This document shows, one piece after another, positions 18,660 to 28,162 of a stretch of 64,000 nucleotides of DNA. The stretch comes from Planctomycetota bacterium (lineage in GTDB: Bacteria > Planctomycetota > Planctomycetia > Pirellulales > Lacipirellulaceae): NCBI GenBank assembly GCA_024278955.1, contig JAJRSE010000102.1:85890-149889 (forward strand). The letters are read 5' to 3'. The first letter of the stretch is position 1, and every line of letters begins with the position of its first letter. Made by a program: the position numbers and the translations under genes. The notes under the pieces were generated by a model. That model did no database searches. It was not told where the DNA came from and saw nothing but the letters and a program-made list of their open reading frames with translations.

Positions 18660-19189
18660 AGCCTTTGTTTCTAACGGCAATTCAAGGGGAATAAATTTTC
18701 GATTTTTGGCAAAGCGACTACAGGTTTTTGCGACACACAACATAGGGTAGTCCAAGAGACTCACGCTGCGCAACAAAATCTAATTCCATCGTTTACGACT
18801 GTTTTTCAGGGGAGGCGATGCCTTTCTTGGGATTTCAAATTGGGCGAACAGCTTATCCACCTACAGCCCAAACGTCTTGGATTTTTTTTTCGCGCCGTTT
18901 GGTTCTTTCGGTACGTCGGTTTCCCTACAACTGTAGAGACCGCGGCGCGGGACAAGTTGTTTAAGCAAGTCAAGACCTATCTTCTCGACGCTAGCACTTC
19001 TAGAATCGCGTTCCTAATGAGTGCTCGTTCGGGTTCTTTCGTGACGAGCGATGGTAGTCAAATCAATAGCTCGTAGGGCTCCGCTTTTGGGGCATGTTTC
19101 TAGCATGGGGTTCAAAGCGATCCGGAAGGTCGCCGCTCCTGTTAGTCAATCGTTGGCGTCCTACGCTCTTTTATAAGCAGGAACTGGTC
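18660..19189. other. Upstream region of dnaA
   Basis: No gene is supportable. One DnaA-box-like sequence (CTTATCCACC, about 18851-18860) and some A/T-rich patches (about 18686-18710 and 18880-18892) are present. No cluster of boxes is seen, so an origin is not established. Confidence 0.4.
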
Positions 19190-20662
19190 ATGGATGATAC
19201 GGGCACGATGTCCGTGCTGCGTGAAGAGCTTGGGCGTAGCCTAGGTCAACAGCGCTACGATCTTTGGGTCGGTCCCCACACGACCCTCGAGCGTACCAGT
19301 ACGGGCTTAAAGGTCGGCTGTCCGACGCAGTTTGAGCTGCAATGGCTGCGCCGCCGCCTACATCGCACGTTGCTCGATTGTTGCTGTAAGCTTTGGGGAG
19401 AAAAAGCGGGGGCCGAAGGGGTCGAAATCCAGTATCATGTGCTAACGGCTTCGGCGACTCCCGAGCAGCCGGTGGAAAGTAAACCGCAGGAAACGGATCT
19501 TCCGATGACGAGCGTCGAAAACCAATCGACGAGCCCCAGACGCGAGCAGGCAGAGGCTACCCGTCTCTCCGTGCCCGCATTGGTATCCGCGCCTGCATTG
19601 GCAAAGCCTGCTAGAGCGACCGATTCTCGCTCGACCCTCACGTTCAGCAGCTTTATGGTAGGCAAAGGCAACGAGCTGGCTTTCCGTACAGCGAAGGCGG
19701 TGGCGGGGCAGCTTGGGCAGTATGGGCCGTTGCTGTTATTTGGCCCTCCCGGAGTTGGCAAGACTCATTTACAGTTTGCCATTCTGCAACAACTGCGACA
19801 GTCGCCTGCCCGAATCCGTTCTCTGCGACTGACAGCCGAGCAATTTACGGCTGAGTTTCTGGATGCTTTGAATCGTCGGTGCCTGCCAAGCTTCAGGCAT
19901 AAATATCGTACGATCGATGTTTTGCTGATCGACGACATTCAGTTTTTAAGCGGCAAGCGAGCCACGCTCGACGAGCTGCTCTACACGATCGATACCCTGC
20001 ACGAACGTGGCCGACAGGTTATTCTTACTTGTGATCGTTGCCCGGGGGACTTGCAGAAGGTTAGTGCGGAGCTTGTCTCGCGTATCTCGGGTGGGCTGGC
20101 AATACCAATAGAGCAGCCAGGCTATGCAACCCGCGTGGCAATTGTCAGGCAGCTTGCTTCGCGTCGGAGCCTATTGCTTGATGAAGAGACGCTTGCTTTG
20201 GTGGCCACGCAAGTTGTTGGCAGCGCCCGGCAGCTGAGTGGTGCGATCAATCGTCTACTAGCGACGAGCCAAGTATTAGAGCGACGGATTGATGCCGATA
20301 TGGCGCGGGCTTCGCTGGCCGAGTTTGTCCAGCAGAATGCTCCTGCGGTTCGGCTCGCCGATATTCAGCGGGCTGTGTGCGAAGTATTTGGAGTGGAGGC
20401 GGCAAGCCTCAAGTCGAACCGGAAAACGCGTTCGGTTTCTGAACCCCGCATGCTTGCGATGTGGCTTGCCCGAAAGTACACTCGCGCAGCTTTGGGCGAG
20501 ATTGGTGAATTCTTCGGTCGTCGAAGCCATAGCACTGTTATTTCTGCGCAGCGCAAGATCGAAGGTCTCGTCAGCAAAGGGGCCGCAATTTCGGTGGCAG
20601 ATCGCGACTGCAACGTCGAAGAAGTAATCCGCAAAGTCGAGTCCGCACTACGAACGGCGTGA
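19190..20662 (+). CDS. dnaA: Chromosomal replication initiator DnaA
   Basis: Opens the replication origin by binding DnaA boxes and loads the replicative helicase. The start at 19190 is set by AGGAAC about 8 bases upstream and by the family N-terminus (LREELGRSLGQQRYDLWV, domain I). A variable linker (residues about 90-145) precedes the AAA+ domain: LTFSSFMVGKGNELA, Walker A GPPGVGKTH near residue 185, Walker B LLIDDIQFL, sensor region CDRCPGDL. Domain IV ends with RSHSTVISAQRKI, a variant of the canonical D-H-T-T-V signature that contacts the DnaA box. Length (490 residues) is normal. No dnaN, gyrB or recF gene is alongside, unlike the classic origin cluster. Confidence 0.93.
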   Translation: MDDTGTMSVLREELGRSLGQQRYDLWVGPHTTLERTSTGLKVGCPTQFELQWLRRRLHRTLLDCCCKLWGEKAGAEGVEIQYHVLTASATPEQPVESKPQETDLPMTSVENQSTSPRREQAEATRLSVPALVSAPALAKPARATDSRSTLTFSSFMVGKGNELAFRTAKAVAGQLGQYGPLLLFGPPGVGKTHLQFAILQQLRQSPARIRSLRLTAEQFTAEFLDALNRRCLPSFRHKYRTIDVLLIDDIQFLSGKRATLDELLYTIDTLHERGRQVILTCDRCPGDLQKVSAELVSRISGGLAIPIEQPGYATRVAIVRQLASRRSLLLDEETLALVATQVVGSARQLSGAINRLLATSQVLERRIDADMARASLAEFVQQNAPAVRLADIQRAVCEVFGVEAASLKSNRKTRSVSEPRMLAMWLARKYTRAALGEIGEFFGRRSHSTVISAQRKIEGLVSKGAAISVADRDCNVEEVIRKVESALRTA

Positions 20663-20813
20663 TGGCCAACCTTTTCAGAGGGAAGGGGCTGGGGGCTAGG
20701 ATTTAGGGGCCATGGATCCCCCCAGTATTTCTAGCTCCATTTCGTTGTACCCGTCGTGTCGTCGTGGTTCAACCTAGCGTTGTAGTCGAGTAAGTTCGCA
20801 TCTGCCGCTCGCC

Positions 20814-22739
20814 TTACTGCTCGCCAGCTTCGTCGTCTTCTTCTTCCCCGCCGCTCATCTCGAGCTGTCGCATTTTTCGGTAGAGATTCGATCGATGCAA
20901 TCCCAGTCGTTTGGCTGCTTTGCTCATGTTGCCTCGTGTTGAGTCGATCATTTGGCGGATGTAGCGTGCCTGAAATTCTCGCGATGCTTCGCTGAGCGTC
21001 GAATTGGTGTCGAGTTGTTGGTCGTTGGGGTCGACTCCTGTATTGATAAACGAAAGATCGTCGGCTTCGATACAGTCTTCCGAAGTAAGGTAGGCGAGTC
21101 GTTCCATGAGGTTGCGCAACTCTCTGACATTGCCCGGCCAGCGGTGACCTACGAGTCGCCTTTTGGCAGCGGACGAGAATCGAGGGGTTTGGCGACCCAT
21201 GTTGGTGCAGAACGACTTGAGGAAGAACCCTGCTAGAATAAGGGTGTCGTCGCCTCGCTCGCGCAGGGGAGGTAGTTCGAGGCTAACGACGTTAAGGCGA
21301 AAAAACAGATCTTCCCGGAATTTTTTGCTTCGTACCATGGCTGAGAGGTCTTGATTCGTGGCGGCAAGAATTCGTACTTCGGTATGGATCGGTGTTGTAC
21401 CACCGACTCGGACGACGGTCTTGTCTTCGAGCACGCGGAGCAGCTTGGCTTGCCCGTTAAGGCTCATGTCGCCGATTTCGTCGAGAAAGAGTGTGCCGCC
21501 TGAGGCAAGTTCAAATTTCCCCATATGAGCTTGGTGGGCATCGGTGAAGGCACCTTTTTCGTGGCCAAAGAGCTCGCTTTCGAGCAGCGATTCGCTGAGG
21601 GCTGCACAGTTGACGGCGATAAAGGGTTGATCTCGCCGGCTGCTCAGGTAGTGGATCGAACGGGCGACAACTTCTTTACCGGTGCCGTTTTCGCCTAGGA
21701 TAAGTATTGCAAGGTCGGTATCGGCGATACGGCTTGTCGTCGAACGTACGGCCTCGATCGCTGGGCTCTCGCCGATAAGCTGAATTCCTTCGGCTGCTTC
21801 TTCGACCAGCAGTTGGTGCTTCGAGACAAGCTCTTCAAGCTGTTGGGTGTTTTCTAGTGCTACCGCGGCATGGACGGCAAGCTCGACAAGGCCTTGCTCG
21901 TCTTCGTCGGTAAATCGCCCATCACGCTTATTGAGCACTTCAAATGCGCCAAGGCATTTCCCCGTGGGTGACACCAACGGTACGCAGAGCAGAGTCTCGG
22001 TGTGGTAGCCGGTTTCTTGATCGACGTCTCGGCCAATTTGATCGGCATCCATCCCGCCGCCAACGCGACGTGGTTCGACATCTCGGATTACCTGCCCCAC
22101 AAGCCCGGTGCTGTCGGGGATGCGTAGGGCTTCATCTTCGACTCCTAGGGCTGGCCGGGCGACAAGAGTCTTGTTGGGCTTATCCCAAAGGAAAATGCTT
22201 GCGCGGTCGGCACCAAGTAGCTTGGTGGCTGCTTCTGCCATGGCTTGTAATAAGGTTTCGGTGCAATTGGTTTGGCCCCAAGCGTGGGTGATCTCAAGAA
22301 TTTTTTCGAGGCGACGGATGCGACGGATACGGCGTTGTCGCTGAAGAATGATTTCTACGGCCTCATCAAAAGCTGATCGAAAACGCAGAATCTCTTCCTC
22401 ATTCAGGGGCGACTGTATTAGCAATGCGTAGTTACTTGCCAAAGGCGTCGCGGCCCATTGCTCTTCGGTGACGAGCGTTTCTCTGTCGAGTGCTTCGGCA
22501 GCAAGGCTGGTAGGGACATGCTTTGAGGCAACGCCTTCGTAGGCAAGTACAACCCAATCGGGGGGGGTGGACTGTACTACCGCAAGGGCCTTGCACGGGA
22601 GGGAGGCTTGAATCTCTGGCAACACGGTTCTGAGAAAGGCAATTAAGTCTTCGCAGTCGCTTGCTTTTGAGAGCAGTAGCTCTATAAGCCCTTGCCCCAA
22701 AGTGCTTCCAGGAAGAGATTGTTCTGGTCCGGTTGCCAT
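20814..22739 (-). CDS. Sigma-54-dependent activator with GAF domain and Fis-type helix-turn-helix
   Basis: Enhancer-binding protein of 641 residues that drives sigma-54 RNA polymerase. Residues 1-150 look like a degenerate sensor. A GAF domain covers about 155-310. The AAA+ domain runs from about 325 to 565: GENGTGKE (Walker A, about 346), ESELFGHEKGAFTDA (the sigma-54 contact loop, with GAFTDA instead of GAFTGA), GGTLFLDEIGDM (Walker B) and LPPLRERGDD. The C-terminal Fis helix-turn-helix is GNMSKAAKRLGLHRSNLYRKM. There is no receiver domain, so the input is a small molecule or a protein binding the GAF domain. It is one candidate regulator for the sigma-54 promoter before amtB (39346-39363); no link is shown. 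Confidence 0.9.
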   Translation of the reverse strand: MATGPEQSLPGSTLGQGLIELLLSKASDCEDLIAFLRTVLPEIQASLPCKALAVVQSTPPDWVVLAYEGVASKHVPTSLAAEALDRETLVTEEQWAATPLASNYALLIQSPLNEEEILRFRSAFDEAVEIILQRQRRIRRIRRLEKILEITHAWGQTNCTETLLQAMAEAATKLLGADRASIFLWDKPNKTLVARPALGVEDEALRIPDSTGLVGQVIRDVEPRRVGGGMDADQIGRDVDQETGYHTETLLCVPLVSPTGKCLGAFEVLNKRDGRFTDEDEQGLVELAVHAAVALENTQQLEELVSKHQLLVEEAAEGIQLIGESPAIEAVRSTTSRIADTDLAILILGENGTGKEVVARSIHYLSSRRDQPFIAVNCAALSESLLESELFGHEKGAFTDAHQAHMGKFELASGGTLFLDEIGDMSLNGQAKLLRVLEDKTVVRVGGTTPIHTEVRILAATNQDLSAMVRSKKFREDLFFRLNVVSLELPPLRERGDDTLILAGFFLKSFCTNMGRQTPRFSSAAKRRLVGHRWPGNVRELRNLMERLAYLTSEDCIEADDLSFINTGVDPNDQQLDTNSTLSEASREFQARYIRQMIDSTRGNMSKAAKRLGLHRSNLYRKMRQLEMSGGEEEDDEAGEQ

Positions 22740-22920
22740 CGATTTTCGCCGTTTTTTTCAAGAGATGAGTTTTTGATTCGGTCTATAGTCACAGTGACTA
22801 TACCTAGTGTAGCGAAAGGATGTCATTTACGCAACACGTAGTGATGCTGTTTGGATTCCCTTTTTATCTTGGGAGCGCAGTCACTTTGGCGGAGCAGTGA
22901 GAGTTTTGACTACTTTTCTA

Positions 22921-22935
22921 GGGGCAAGTTGCCCC
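22921..22935. promoter_or_regulatory. Small GC-rich hairpin upstream of fabI
   Basis: GGGGCAA/TTGCCCC inverted repeat in the intergenic region between the sigma-54 activator and fabI. Role unknown; it could be a leader hairpin. Confidence 0.3.
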
Positions 22936-23013
22936 CTTCCGGTGCCCCCATGGGCAGTGCTATCCTGCGGGATTCAGCCGAGTTACGAGATTTAGCCGTC
23001 CAGGAGTAAGAGA

Positions 23014-23844
23014 ATGGGTATGTTTGAAGGAAAAAAGGGATTGATTACCGGGGTATTCAACAAGCAGTCGATTGCTTGGGCGATTGCCGATCGGATCATG
23101 GACGAAGGTGGTCAGTGTGCTTTTTCCTACATGCCTGACAAGCCAGACGATGCGCGTCAGAAAAACCTGAAGCGGATCCAGAAGCTCACCGAGGGCAATG
23201 CTAAAGTGGCGTTTCTCCAGCCGATGGATGCGACCAAGGATGAGCAAATCGCGGCCGTCATGGATCGATGCCGTAGCGAAATGGGCCAGATCGATTTTCT
23301 CCTGCATTCGATTGCCTTTGCCCTGCCCAGCGATCTTAAAGGCGATACGATCGCCACCAGTCGTGAAGGCTTTAAGCTTGCCATGGAAATTAGTGCTTAC
23401 AGCTTGATCGCCCTTGCCAATGCGTCTCAAAGCGTCCTGAGCGACGGCGCTAGTATTTTGACCCTGACATACTACGGCGGCGAAAAAACGGTTCCGGGCT
23501 ACAATATCATGGGAGTCTGCAAGGCAACTTTGGATTCGGCGACGAAGTACTTGGCTCACGATCTTGGTCCTCGAGGTATCCGTGTGAATGCCCTGAGTGC
23601 TGGGCCGTTGCAAACGGTCTCGGGTCGTGGAGCAGGCGTGGAAGACATGCTTGGGCTCTACGAAGCGATGGCACCACTCGGTCGGAACATCACGCATGAG
23701 GAAGCTGGAAAGAGCGGTTGTTTTTTGCTGTCGGACATGTCGTCAGGTATCACGGGCGAAATACTGCATCTTGACGGTGGCTACAACTCGATGGGCTCGC
23801 CTGGGCGGTTGCTCGATCAGGTTCAGGCGGCGAGGTCGGTTTAG
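23014..23844 (+). CDS. fabI: Enoyl-[acyl-carrier-protein] reductase (NADH)
   Basis: Last step of each fatty-acid elongation round in the cytoplasm, reducing enoyl-ACP. SDR fold of 276 residues: the N-terminal nucleotide site is GLITGVFNKQSIAWAIA (the FabI-type loop instead of TGxxxGIG), LLHSIAFAL follows in the core, and the catalytic Tyr-x6-Lys is YNIMGVCK. The substrate-side RVNALSAGPLQT and C-terminal GEILHLDGGYNSMG complete the family pattern. The start is fixed by AGGAG 7-8 bases upstream. It is transcribed alone. Confidence 0.95.
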   Translation: MGMFEGKKGLITGVFNKQSIAWAIADRIMDEGGQCAFSYMPDKPDDARQKNLKRIQKLTEGNAKVAFLQPMDATKDEQIAAVMDRCRSEMGQIDFLLHSIAFALPSDLKGDTIATSREGFKLAMEISAYSLIALANASQSVLSDGASILTLTYYGGEKTVPGYNIMGVCKATLDSATKYLAHDLGPRGIRVNALSAGPLQTVSGRGAGVEDMLGLYEAMAPLGRNITHEEAGKSGCFLLSDMSSGITGEILHLDGGYNSMGSPGRLLDQVQAARSV

Positions 23845-24119
23845 CCGCAAATGCTAGCACTCAAGCGTTTTCTTTGCGAACTGGCCTAGGCGGTTTTGCG
23901 AGACTGGTGGTAAATTTTGCAATTCGTGAACTGCCGCTGTGATTCTCCCGTAATCATAGGCGGCATGCAAAAGCGGAAGAAAAGCAGCACCGATTGGGTT
24001 TTCGGAAAGGTCGCTTGGCTTTTGGCCCGCTATTTGCCTTACCTGCACAAGAATAATTGCGTGGAGCGGAGGATCGCTTCGCGAGGACATGGATTCGTCC
24101 TTCAACTTGAGGAAAGAGC

Positions 24120-25169
24120 ATGGAAGCTCGTATCGCTGGGGCCTTTGGGCCTATAGTTCGTCTTGTATTTCTCACGACCCTCTTGAATAGCACGGTAGCC
24201 GATGCGGCCGGTTATCGAACGGCTAATTTTACGGTCGACGCGCCGACGCCGCAGCTGGCAAAAGAGATCGGCGACTCGGCAGAGCGTTGGCGAACCCAGC
24301 TAGCTCAAGAATGGCTTGGCAAAGCGCTGCCGAATTGGTCGAAGCCGTGTCCGATCAAAGCCAAGGTTGCCCCCGGCTTAGGGGCGGGTGGGGCGACGAG
24401 CTTTATTTTTGATCAGGGGCAAGTCTTTGGTTGGCGGATGACCATCCAGGGGAGTCGCGAGCGAATTCTCGACTCGGTATTGCCGCATGAAGTAACGCAT
24501 ACGATTTTCGCAAGTCACTTTCGGAAGCCCCTGCCCCGTTGGGCCGATGAGGGCGCTTGCACGACGGTCGAGCATCGTAGCGAAATCTCGAAACAGGAAA
24601 CGATGTTGATCGAGTTTTTGCAGACTCGTCGGGGAATTCCTTTTAGTCACATGTTTGGAATGACGGAATACCCTAGCGATGTCCTGCCACTCTACGCCCA
24701 GGGGCATTCGTTGTCGAAATTTTTGATCGACCAACGAGGCAAGCGAGAGTTTCTAGAGTTTCTAGCGGACGGTATGGATGGCGGGGACTGGCAGCGATCG
24801 CTCGATAAACGGTACGGTTATCGCGATTTGCTGGTGCTACAAAATTCTTGGATGGATTGGATTCGCCAAGGACGACCCCCGCTACAGCTTGCTTCCGACG
24901 CCGTGCTAGTGGCTTCGCACGAGGCGCCTGTAATTCGAGGACAAGACCCGGGAAGTATGCGCGAGACGGTTGATCCTTTTGCGGCACAACCTCGCGGAAA
25001 CTCGGTCGTCACACAGCCCTGGACGTCAACGGCTGCATCCCACGCTTCGCCGACGACTCCGCGTGGGCTAACGGCTGAACAGCTTTGGCCTGCGGAGAAA
25101 AACGAACCGGGACGCACGCCGCCAAGCGTCTATGATGCTTCACGACAAACGGGCACGATTCGGCGTTAG
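24120..25169 (+). CDS. Secreted protein with HExxH zinc-protease motif
   Basis: A 349-residue protein with a signal peptide (IVRLVFLTTLLNSTVADA). The central part holds LPHEVTHTIFASHF, an HExxH zinc motif, and 20 residues later RWADEGACTTVE, where a Glu could serve as third ligand as in gluzincins and peptidase-MA-like proteins. Substrate and activity are unproven. The C-terminal 90 residues are Pro/Ser/Thr-rich and probably disordered. The start at 24120 has GAGGAAAG upstream. It converges with the helicase gene, with a strong hairpin between them. Confidence 0.72.
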   Translation: MEARIAGAFGPIVRLVFLTTLLNSTVADAAGYRTANFTVDAPTPQLAKEIGDSAERWRTQLAQEWLGKALPNWSKPCPIKAKVAPGLGAGGATSFIFDQGQVFGWRMTIQGSRERILDSVLPHEVTHTIFASHFRKPLPRWADEGACTTVEHRSEISKQETMLIEFLQTRRGIPFSHMFGMTEYPSDVLPLYAQGHSLSKFLIDQRGKREFLEFLADGMDGGDWQRSLDKRYGYRDLLVLQNSWMDWIRQGRPPLQLASDAVLVASHEAPVIRGQDPGSMRETVDPFAAQPRGNSVVTQPWTSTAASHASPTTPRGLTAEQLWPAEKNEPGRTPPSVYDASRQTGTIRR

Positions 25170-25185
25170 GTTAACGAGTTAAATT

Positions 25186-25217
25186 CAACGCCCGAGGGTT
25201 GTAACCCTCGGGCGTTG
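25186..25217. terminator. Bidirectional hairpin between convergent genes
   Basis: Perfect 15-base stem CAACGCCCGAGGGTT / AACCCTCGGGCGTTG with a tight GT loop, between the ends of the genes at 24120-25169 and 25232-26620. No T-run; the position favours a two-way terminator or barrier. Confidence 0.7.
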
Positions 25218-25231
25218 ATGACGGTTTGCCG

Positions 25232-26620
25232 CTATTTCGAGCTTGCGGTAGATCGATGCTTTTGTCGGCGTTTTGCACCTGCCCCGCCAGCGGTCTTGCC
25301 TGCGGCGGGTTTTTTTCCCTTCCTTTTGGCGTAATTGCCAGGGCTTCCGTTTTTCTTGGGGCCGCCGCCTGAACCGTTGCCAGACTTGCCACTGCCCTTT
25401 TTCCAGCCTGCTTTTTGTTGGCCTCGGCGGAAAGACTTGCCTGGGGCCGTAGTCGCTGGTGGGGCGATGTCGGTCGTGATGTCGGGGTGATCTAGGGCAA
25501 TATCAATTTTTCGGCGAGTTAGCTTCTCGATGCTGCGAAGTTGATAGACCTCGTCGGAAGTACAGAACGAGACGGCCTTGCCCTCGGCACCTGCTCGGCC
25601 AGTGCGGCCAATGCGGTGGACATAAGTTTCAGGGGTTTCGGGCAGGTCGTAGTTGACCACATGCTCGACATTCTTGATGTCGAGACCACGGGCGGCAACG
25701 TCGGTTGCGACCAGCACTGGCGGGCTCTTCGATTTGAACTGGTCAAGAGCTCGCTTACGGGCGGCTTGGCTCTTGTTGCCGTGGATGGCGGTGGCACGAA
25801 TGTTACACTTGTTCAGATGTTTTACGATTTTATCGGCACCATGTTTGGTGCGGGAGAACAGCAAGGTTCGCTCGCCGGCTGCTTTTTCGAGAAAGAGCTC
25901 GAGGAGGCGAACTTTATTGCGGCGATCGACAAAGTAGACCGACTGCTTTACTTTTTCGGCAGGTGCCGAGATTTGTGCCGTTCTTACGCTGATGGGTTTA
26001 TCAAGCCACTGATCGGCCAGCTTGCGAATCTCTGCCGGCATCGTGGCCGAGAACATCAAGGTTTGGCGTCCAGGGGGAACATGCGCCTCGATGCGGCGTA
26101 GGTCGTGGATAAAACCCATGTCGAGCATTTGGTCGGCTTCGTCGAAAATGAGGGTTTCGACGTGGGTAAGGTCGACGTGGCCTTGTTCGATTAAGTCAAG
26201 CAAACGGCCAGGCGTGGCAATTACGGTGTCGACGCCGGCCCGTAGCTTGCGAACTTGCGGCACTTGAGAAACGCCACCAAAGATGACGCAATGGCGCAAC
26301 TTGGTGTAGCGACCATAGGCGGCAAAACTATCGGCGACTTGGGCGGTGAGTTCGCGTGTAGGGGCGAGAACGAGAACGCGGATTTTTTTGCCTTGCTGGG
26401 CAGGCGAGTTTCGTTTGCCTACGGTAAGCAGCCGATGCAAGGTGGGCAGCGCGAATGCGGCGGTCTTGCCGGTGCCGGTTTGAGCACAGCCAACTAGGTC
26501 GCCGCCCTTCATGACATGTGGGATTGCGTCTGCCTGGATGGGCGTCGCGGTTTCGTAGCCTTTTGACTCGACGGCTCGCAACAAGGGGGCGGCTAAATTG
26601 AAATCTGAAAAATTCGACAA
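25232..26620 (-). CDS. DEAD-box ATP-dependent RNA helicase
   Basis: Unwinds short RNA duplexes, likely in ribosome assembly or mRNA turnover. Motifs in order: Q-motif region (NLAAPLLRAVESKGYETATPIQ), Walker A AQTGTGKT, PTRELTAQ, TPGRLLD, DEAD in IFDEADQMLDMGF, SAT, and the C-terminal domain with VATDVAARGLDI and HRIGRTGR. A long Gly/Lys-rich basic tail (residues about 400-462) should bind RNA. The frame has upstream ATGs (26803), but homology begins at LSNFSDFNL, so a TTG start at 26620 with AGAAAGAG upstream is preferred. It resembles the RhlE branch. Confidence 0.88.
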   Translation of the reverse strand: MSNFSDFNLAAPLLRAVESKGYETATPIQADAIPHVMKGGDLVGCAQTGTGKTAAFALPTLHRLLTVGKRNSPAQQGKKIRVLVLAPTRELTAQVADSFAAYGRYTKLRHCVIFGGVSQVPQVRKLRAGVDTVIATPGRLLDLIEQGHVDLTHVETLIFDEADQMLDMGFIHDLRRIEAHVPPGRQTLMFSATMPAEIRKLADQWLDKPISVRTAQISAPAEKVKQSVYFVDRRNKVRLLELFLEKAAGERTLLFSRTKHGADKIVKHLNKCNIRATAIHGNKSQAARKRALDQFKSKSPPVLVATDVAARGLDIKNVEHVVNYDLPETPETYVHRIGRTGRAGAEGKAVSFCTSDEVYQLRSIEKLTRRKIDIALDHPDITTDIAPPATTAPGKSFRRGQQKAGWKKGSGKSGNGSGGGPKKNGSPGNYAKRKGKKPAAGKTAGGAGAKRRQKHRSTASSK

Positions 26621-27425
26621 AGTAAAAACTCTTTCTTTCGGCGCTCGGTGCGCACAAGGACGTTCGGCCACACGACCACGGTCGAAGAAAATTACGACCA
26701 TTCCGCGGGCGGGGGCCAGGCAACGATTGCCTAGCGGGTGTCTGTTGGAATGCCAAGGACAGCACTTGGACGGCAGACCGAAATTGTGGAAACCGAGCCT
26801 CAAAAGCTAGGTCCTCAGAATACCGACGACTGTATGCCCATTGTGAAGCGATAGAGCTCGAAAAAAATCGGGCCTGCACTCCACATGCTGGAGGGGCAAG
26901 AAAAATCAGTCGCGGTCGTAAGCAAGATATCGGGGAGCTTGCCTAGATTGGCAAGCTGGCACCCAATGGCCGCTCAAGTCGAAGTTGAATGATCCGGTCC
27001 GTGTTAGCCATACCAAACAAACTCGCTTGGCACAGAAACAGGGGGAGCGGTCTCGCACCTGTTCTACTGGTAAGTCGCAAGTATACCCGCTGGCTGGCTC
27101 AAGTCAAGGTGATCATTCCCCCAGTTCCCCCGTTCCGGGGAAACTGGGGGAATGAAGCGATAACCGATTCTCGTCTTTTGGTAACATAGCAAGGACGCCA
27201 AGGCAAAGTATTACGAAGGAAGACCGGGAAAAGCAGGTTCTTCGGCAACCTAATTTTATTCTTCTTTTTTCTTGGCGATATTGGCGGTTTTTTGACTTTG
27301 CAATTCTCCTGGGCTGCTCCTGGGGATTCTTTATCTCGGTGGGGAAATTCGCTAGATTGCTTGGTCTCCCTACCGCATCGGGTTGTGATTTTTTCCCAAG
27401 CCATTTTGACTGGAGTAGCAAGGCA
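26621..27425. other. Divergent intergenic region with a hairpin
   Basis: No gene is supportable in the 805 bases between the helicase and the second DUF1080 gene. A GC-rich inverted repeat lies at 27115-27153 (TTCCCCCAGTT / AACTGGGGGAA with inner CCCCG/CGGGG). Function unknown; possible promoter regions for both genes. Confidence 0.4.
27115..27153. repeat. GC-rich inverted repeat
   Basis: A long hairpin of the form ATTCCCCCAGTT...AACTGGGGGAAT in the intergenic region upstream of the DUF1080 gene. Possible leader hairpin or terminator of an unseen transcript. Confidence 0.5.
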
Positions 27426-28154
27426 ATGAAGTTCAACCACACATTTTTCTTGGGGACTCTTTTTCTTTTGAGTGGAACCTCTAGCCTCTGGGCAGCAGAG
27501 CCGATGCAATTTCGTGACTTGTTTAACGGAAAGGACTTGGCAGGCTGGGTCGATGTAAATACGAGTGCCAAGACTTGGAGCGTCCGTAATGGTTTACTTG
27601 TATGCACCGGACTACCAATAGGAGTGATGCGTTCAGAGAAACAGTATGAAAATTTTGTTCTTCATATCGAGTGGAAGCATATGGAAGCGGGGGGGAACTC
27701 TGGCGTGTTTATTTGGAGCGAAGGAACGGTGCCTCATGAGAAGCAATTGCCCAAAGGCTTGGAAGTGCAGATGCTGGAGCTTGATTGGGTAAATCTTCAT
27801 GCTAAGCAAGACGGCACACCACAACCAATCGCATATGTTCATGGCGAACTATTCGGCGCGAATGGCTTAGAGGTAATTCCAGACAACCCTCGAGGACCCC
27901 GTAGCAAGTCGATAGAAAACCGCTGCCTGGGGAAGGGGCAGTGGAACACTTATGACGTGGTTTGCGTGGACGGTACGGTAAAACTTTCGGTAAACGGCAA
28001 GTTTGTAAACGGCGTAAGGCAAGCGTCGGTTAAAAAGGGATATCTTTGCTTGGAATCGGAAGGGGCAGAGATCCACTTCCGAAATATCCAAATCCTGGAA
28101 TTACCACCAGGGATTGCTAGCCCAGAGCAGACAGCAGCGATTGTTGTCCAGTAG
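27426..28154 (+). CDS. Secreted DUF1080 (3-keto-disaccharide hydrolase-like) protein
   Basis: Second DUF1080 protein in the window, 242 residues. A signal peptide ([17 protein letters not shown]) is followed by the domain ([23 protein letters not shown], then [11 protein letters not shown] at the end). It shares the fold but not close sequence with the 4146 protein. The start is set at 27426 by GGAG about 10 bases upstream; the earlier in-frame ATG at 27339 would put a different N-terminus before the signal peptide. It converges with the cyclophilin-dockerin gene 8 bases away. Confidence 0.84.
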   Translation: MKFNHTFFLGTLFLLSGTSSLWAAEPMQFRDLFNGKDLAGWVDVNTSAKTWSVRNGLLVCTGLPIGVMRSEKQYENFVLHIEWKHMEAGGNSGVFIWSEGTVPHEKQLPKGLEVQMLELDWVNLHAKQDGTPQPIAYVHGELFGANGLEVIPDNPRGPRSKSIENRCLGKGQWNTYDVVCVDGTVKLSVNGKFVNGVRQASVKKGYLCLESEGAEIHFRNIQILELPPGIASPEQTAAIVVQ

Positions 28155-28162
28155 CAATTGCC

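Noticed and set aside
18840..19076. Open frame of 78 codons upstream of dnaA
   Set aside because: No ribosome-binding site or conserved feature; likely chance.
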